Shown here: positions 5,914 through 7,483 of the stretch, one piece after another
Layout: the number at the start of each line of letters is the position of its first letter
How positions within the stretch are numbered: the stretch's first letter is position 1
NCBI GenBank assembly: GCA_013314865.1
Contig: JABUEV010000107.1
Span: 1-7,483 of the forward strand
DNA: 7,483 bases
Direction: 5' to 3'
From: Bacteroidales bacterium
GTDB taxonomy: Bacteria; Bacteroidota; Bacteroidia; Bacteroidales; VadinHA17
The notes under the pieces: model-generated
The model's database searches: none
What the model was told of the DNA's origin: nothing
What the model saw: the letters and a program-made list of their open reading frames with translations, nothing else
Made by a program: the position numbers and the translations under genes

Positions 5914-6471
5914 TTATCCGGTCACTCTATGAACCTCCCGTATAATCTCCTGACCGCGCAGAAGCGCCTTTTCATTCTCCGGTATCAGCTTGTGATACCT
6001 CTCCGGAAGTGATTTTTTCAATCCTTTGATCACATTATCAAGACTCAGTACAGGCTTTACTTTAAGGAATCCTCCAAGGACTATCATATTGAAAGTTCTT
6101 GGGCTGTTCATTTTTGCAGCTTCTTCCGCGGCATCTACCCTGTAAATCGAAATGTCTTTTCTTTCAGGGTGTCTGGTAATGCCGTTACCGTCATAAATAA
6201 GGACTCCTCCGGGTTTTATGGCCGTTTCAAATTTATCCATGGACTGCTGGTTAAGTATGATTCCGGTATCAAAATGCCTGATGATCGGAGAACTTATCCT
6301 TTCATTGCTCAGAATGACAATAACGTTTGCGGTGCCGCCACGCATCTCAGGGCCATATGAAGGCATCCAGCTTACCTCCATGTCCTGCATTACCCCGGAA
6401 TAAGCCATTATCTTGCCCATTGACAGGACTCCCTGTCCGCCAAAGCCGGCTATTATAATTTCTTCAGTCAT
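5914..6471 (-). CDS. 2-oxoacid:ferredoxin oxidoreductase, gamma subunit
   Basis: The gamma subunit (PF01558 family) of a thiamine-diphosphate, iron-sulfur oxidoreductase that turns 2-oxoacids and CoA into acyl-CoA, CO2 and reduced ferredoxin in the cytoplasm. It is 185 residues, the usual size for a stand-alone gamma chain. The N-terminal glycine-rich IIAGFGGQGVLSMGK (6-20) and the conserved SYGPEMRGG (38-46) are intact. Later features are SPIIRHFDTGIILNQ (61-75), a Gly-Gly turn with LIYDGNG (91-97), and NMIVLGGF (128-135). The ATG overlaps the beta gene by 8 nt (ATGACTGA), indicating coupled translation. It is the last gene of the operon as seen here. The substrate cannot be read from this subunit; VorC or KorC are both possible names. 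Confidence 0.92.
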   Translation of the reverse strand: MTEEIIIAGFGGQGVLSMGKIMAYSGVMQDMEVSWMPSYGPEMRGGTANVIVILSNERISSPIIRHFDTGIILNQQSMDKFETAIKPGGVLIYDGNGITRHPERKDISIYRVDAAEEAAKMNSPRTFNMIVLGGFLKVKPVLSLDNVIKGLKKSLPERYHKLIPENEKALLRGQEIIREVHRVTG

Positions 6472-7279
6472 TTTTTTCGGATTTTAGTGGTTGACCAGAC
6501 TGCTCCTCAGGATTTTTAAAATCTCCCAGCGGATAGAACGGGAACATATTCTCCTCCATCCATTTGTTCGCCTGGACTGGCGTCATCTTCCAGCCTGACG
6601 GACAATTTGATACTATTTCAACAAAGCAGGTACCTTTATTTAGTTTCTGATATTGGACTGCCTTTCTTATGGCTCTTTTGGCTTTCCTTGCATTGGCAGG
6701 AGTATGCACACTCTGTCTCGTTACATAATAAGTCCCGGGAAGTGTTGCAACCAGATCAGTGATTTTGAGGGGATTACCCATAGTTTTAACATCCCTTCCG
6801 AAAGGTGACGTCGACGATTTCATACCCGGTATTGTGGTGGGTGCCATCTGACCTCCTGTCATGCCATAAATACCATTGTTGATAAAAATAATGAGGATGT
6901 TTTCACCCCTGTTGCAGGCATGAATAGTTTCCGCCGTTCCGATTGCTGCCAGATCGCCGTCACCCTGATAGGTGAATACAAATTTCTCAGGCATCAGCCT
7001 TTTGATAGCTGTTGCAACAGCAGGCGCCCGTCCGTGAGCAGCTTCCTGCCAGTCAATATCAATATAATGATAGAGAAATACTGAACAGCCCACCGGCGAT
7101 ACTCCAATTGCATCCTGCTGAAGACCTTCTTCCTCAATTATCTCCGCAAGGATTCTGTGTGTGGTGCTGTGTCCGCAACCCGGACAATAATGCATTATTG
7201 CGTCTGTCAGAATCCTGGACTTTCTGTAAGCCAGGTTTTCGGGCTTAATTATCTCTTTTATTCCTGTTGCTTCTTTCAT
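6464..7279 (-). CDS. 2-oxoacid:ferredoxin oxidoreductase, beta (thiamine diphosphate-binding) subunit
   Basis: The catalytic half-site subunit that binds thiamine diphosphate and a [4Fe-4S] cluster. It is 271 residues, normal for the Vor/Kor type. CPGCGH (32-37) starts the conserved N-terminal block; Cys32 and Cys35 together with Cys65 in VGCS are candidate cluster ligands. AAHGRAPAVATAIK (80-93) follows. The thiamine-diphosphate motif runs from GDGD (106-109) to NN (134-135), followed by YGMTGGQMAPTT (138-149). SNCPSGWKMTP (224-234) and MEENMFPFYPLGD (241-253) match the C-termini I recall from Bacteroides VorB-associated beta subunits. The last 18 or so residues are polar and probably variable. 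The start is supported by AAGGAA ending just before the ATG (TAAGGAATCATG), only 6 nt after the alpha stop. The most likely substrates are branched-chain 2-oxoacids; 2-oxoglutarate is an alternative. Confidence 0.93.
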   Translation of the reverse strand: MKEATGIKEIIKPENLAYRKSRILTDAIMHYCPGCGHSTTHRILAEIIEEEGLQQDAIGVSPVGCSVFLYHYIDIDWQEAAHGRAPAVATAIKRLMPEKFVFTYQGDGDLAAIGTAETIHACNRGENILIIFINNGIYGMTGGQMAPTTIPGMKSSTSPFGRDVKTMGNPLKITDLVATLPGTYYVTRQSVHTPANARKAKRAIRKAVQYQKLNKGTCFVEIVSNCPSGWKMTPVQANKWMEENMFPFYPLGDFKNPEEQSGQPLKSEKND

Positions 7280-7285
7280 GATTCC

Positions 7286-7483
7286 TTACGCGTTAATAAG
7301 TTCTTTAAGTTTTTCGACAACCTCATCAGGTGAAGGTATCATCCCTCCCATCCGGCCGTAAAAATGCACCGGCTTTTTACCGCTGACAGCCAGCATTACA
7401 TCTTCTACCATCTGACCAGCACTCATTTCAACAGTAAGCAGCATCCTGGTCTTATCGGCAAGTTCATTGATACGCTTTGAAGG
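7286..7483 (-). CDS. vorB: 2-oxoacid:ferredoxin oxidoreductase, alpha subunit (VorB-like), C-terminal 65 residues only
   Basis: The frame enters from the right edge and ends at a TAA (7288-7286), so only the C-terminus of a protein normally about 350 residues long is visible. LLTVEMSAGQMVEDVMLAVS (15-34) followed by HFYGRMGGMIPSPDEVVEKL (40-59) is the characteristic tail of the pyrimidine-binding alpha subunit, as in the NCBI-type 3-methyl-2-oxobutanoate dehydrogenase subunit VorB of Bacteroidales. It is upstream of beta and gamma in the same operon, with a 6-nt gap to beta. A small ferredoxin-type subunit often precedes alpha in such operons and would lie outside the window. KorA (2-oxoglutarate) is the main alternative name. 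Confidence 0.85.
   Translation of the reverse strand, partial: PSKRINELADKTRMLLTVEMSAGQMVEDVMLAVSGKKPVHFYGRMGGMIPSPDEVVEKLKELINA

Noticed and set aside
5914..6471. Indolepyruvate:ferredoxin oxidoreductase (Ior), suggested by the nearby tryptophanase
   Set aside because: Ior is a two-subunit enzyme with a large fused alpha chain. The separate alpha, beta and gamma genes and the VorB-like motifs here fit Vor/Kor instead.
1..7483. tRNA or rRNA genes, insertion sequences, prophage or defence genes
   Set aside because: No cloverleaf with a TTCGANTC-type arm, rRNA core sequence, transposase motif or integrase motif was seen in either strand.

Overview
The window most likely comes from an anaerobic, amino-acid-fermenting member of the Bacteroidota, probably close to Bacteroidales and probably uncultured. 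Three things point there. The DUF3078 protein family at the left edge is largely confined to this phylum. The tryptophanase and the 2-oxoacid:ferredoxin oxidoreductase subunits read like Bacteroides-type proteins. Ribosome binding sites are mostly weak or absent, with AT-rich leaders and possible TAnnTTTG-type -7 boxes. Assignment is from motifs and remembered family sequences, not from a search.

Layout, left to right. (1) Positions 1-1510, minus strand: a 503-residue N-terminal fragment of an exported DUF3078 protein whose C-terminus lies outside the window. (2) 1511-1768: an AT-rich divergent promoter region. (3) 1769-3145, plus: tnaA, tryptophanase, apparently monocistronic and followed by two small hairpins. 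(4) 3299-5370, plus: a compact operon yicC-gmk-nadD (YicC-family endoribonuclease, guanylate kinase, nicotinate-nucleotide adenylyltransferase), with a 13-nt gap and then an 8-nt overlap. (5) 5370-5913: a 543-base gene-free convergent region with two repeat structures, a 7-bp G-rich array starting on the last base of the nadD stop codon and four tandem copies of an exact 81-bp period ending in a dyad. (6) 5914-7483, minus: gamma, beta and the tail of the alpha subunit of a VorB-type 2-oxoacid:ferredoxin oxidoreductase, tightly packed and reading leftward.

How the genes fit together. Tryptophanase turns tryptophan into indole, pyruvate and ammonia. The ferredoxin-linked oxidoreductase decarboxylates 2-oxoacids, probably branched-chain or related ones from amino-acid transamination, to acyl-CoA, CO2 and reduced ferredoxin. 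Both fit peptide or amino-acid fermentation without oxygen. The central operon is housekeeping: nucleotide and NAD synthesis plus an RNase whose gene is often next to gmk in bacteria.

No undescribed defence, mobile or biosynthetic system is visible. The strongest unexplained structures are the two repeat arrays downstream of nadD and the long N-terminal region of the DUF3078 protein.
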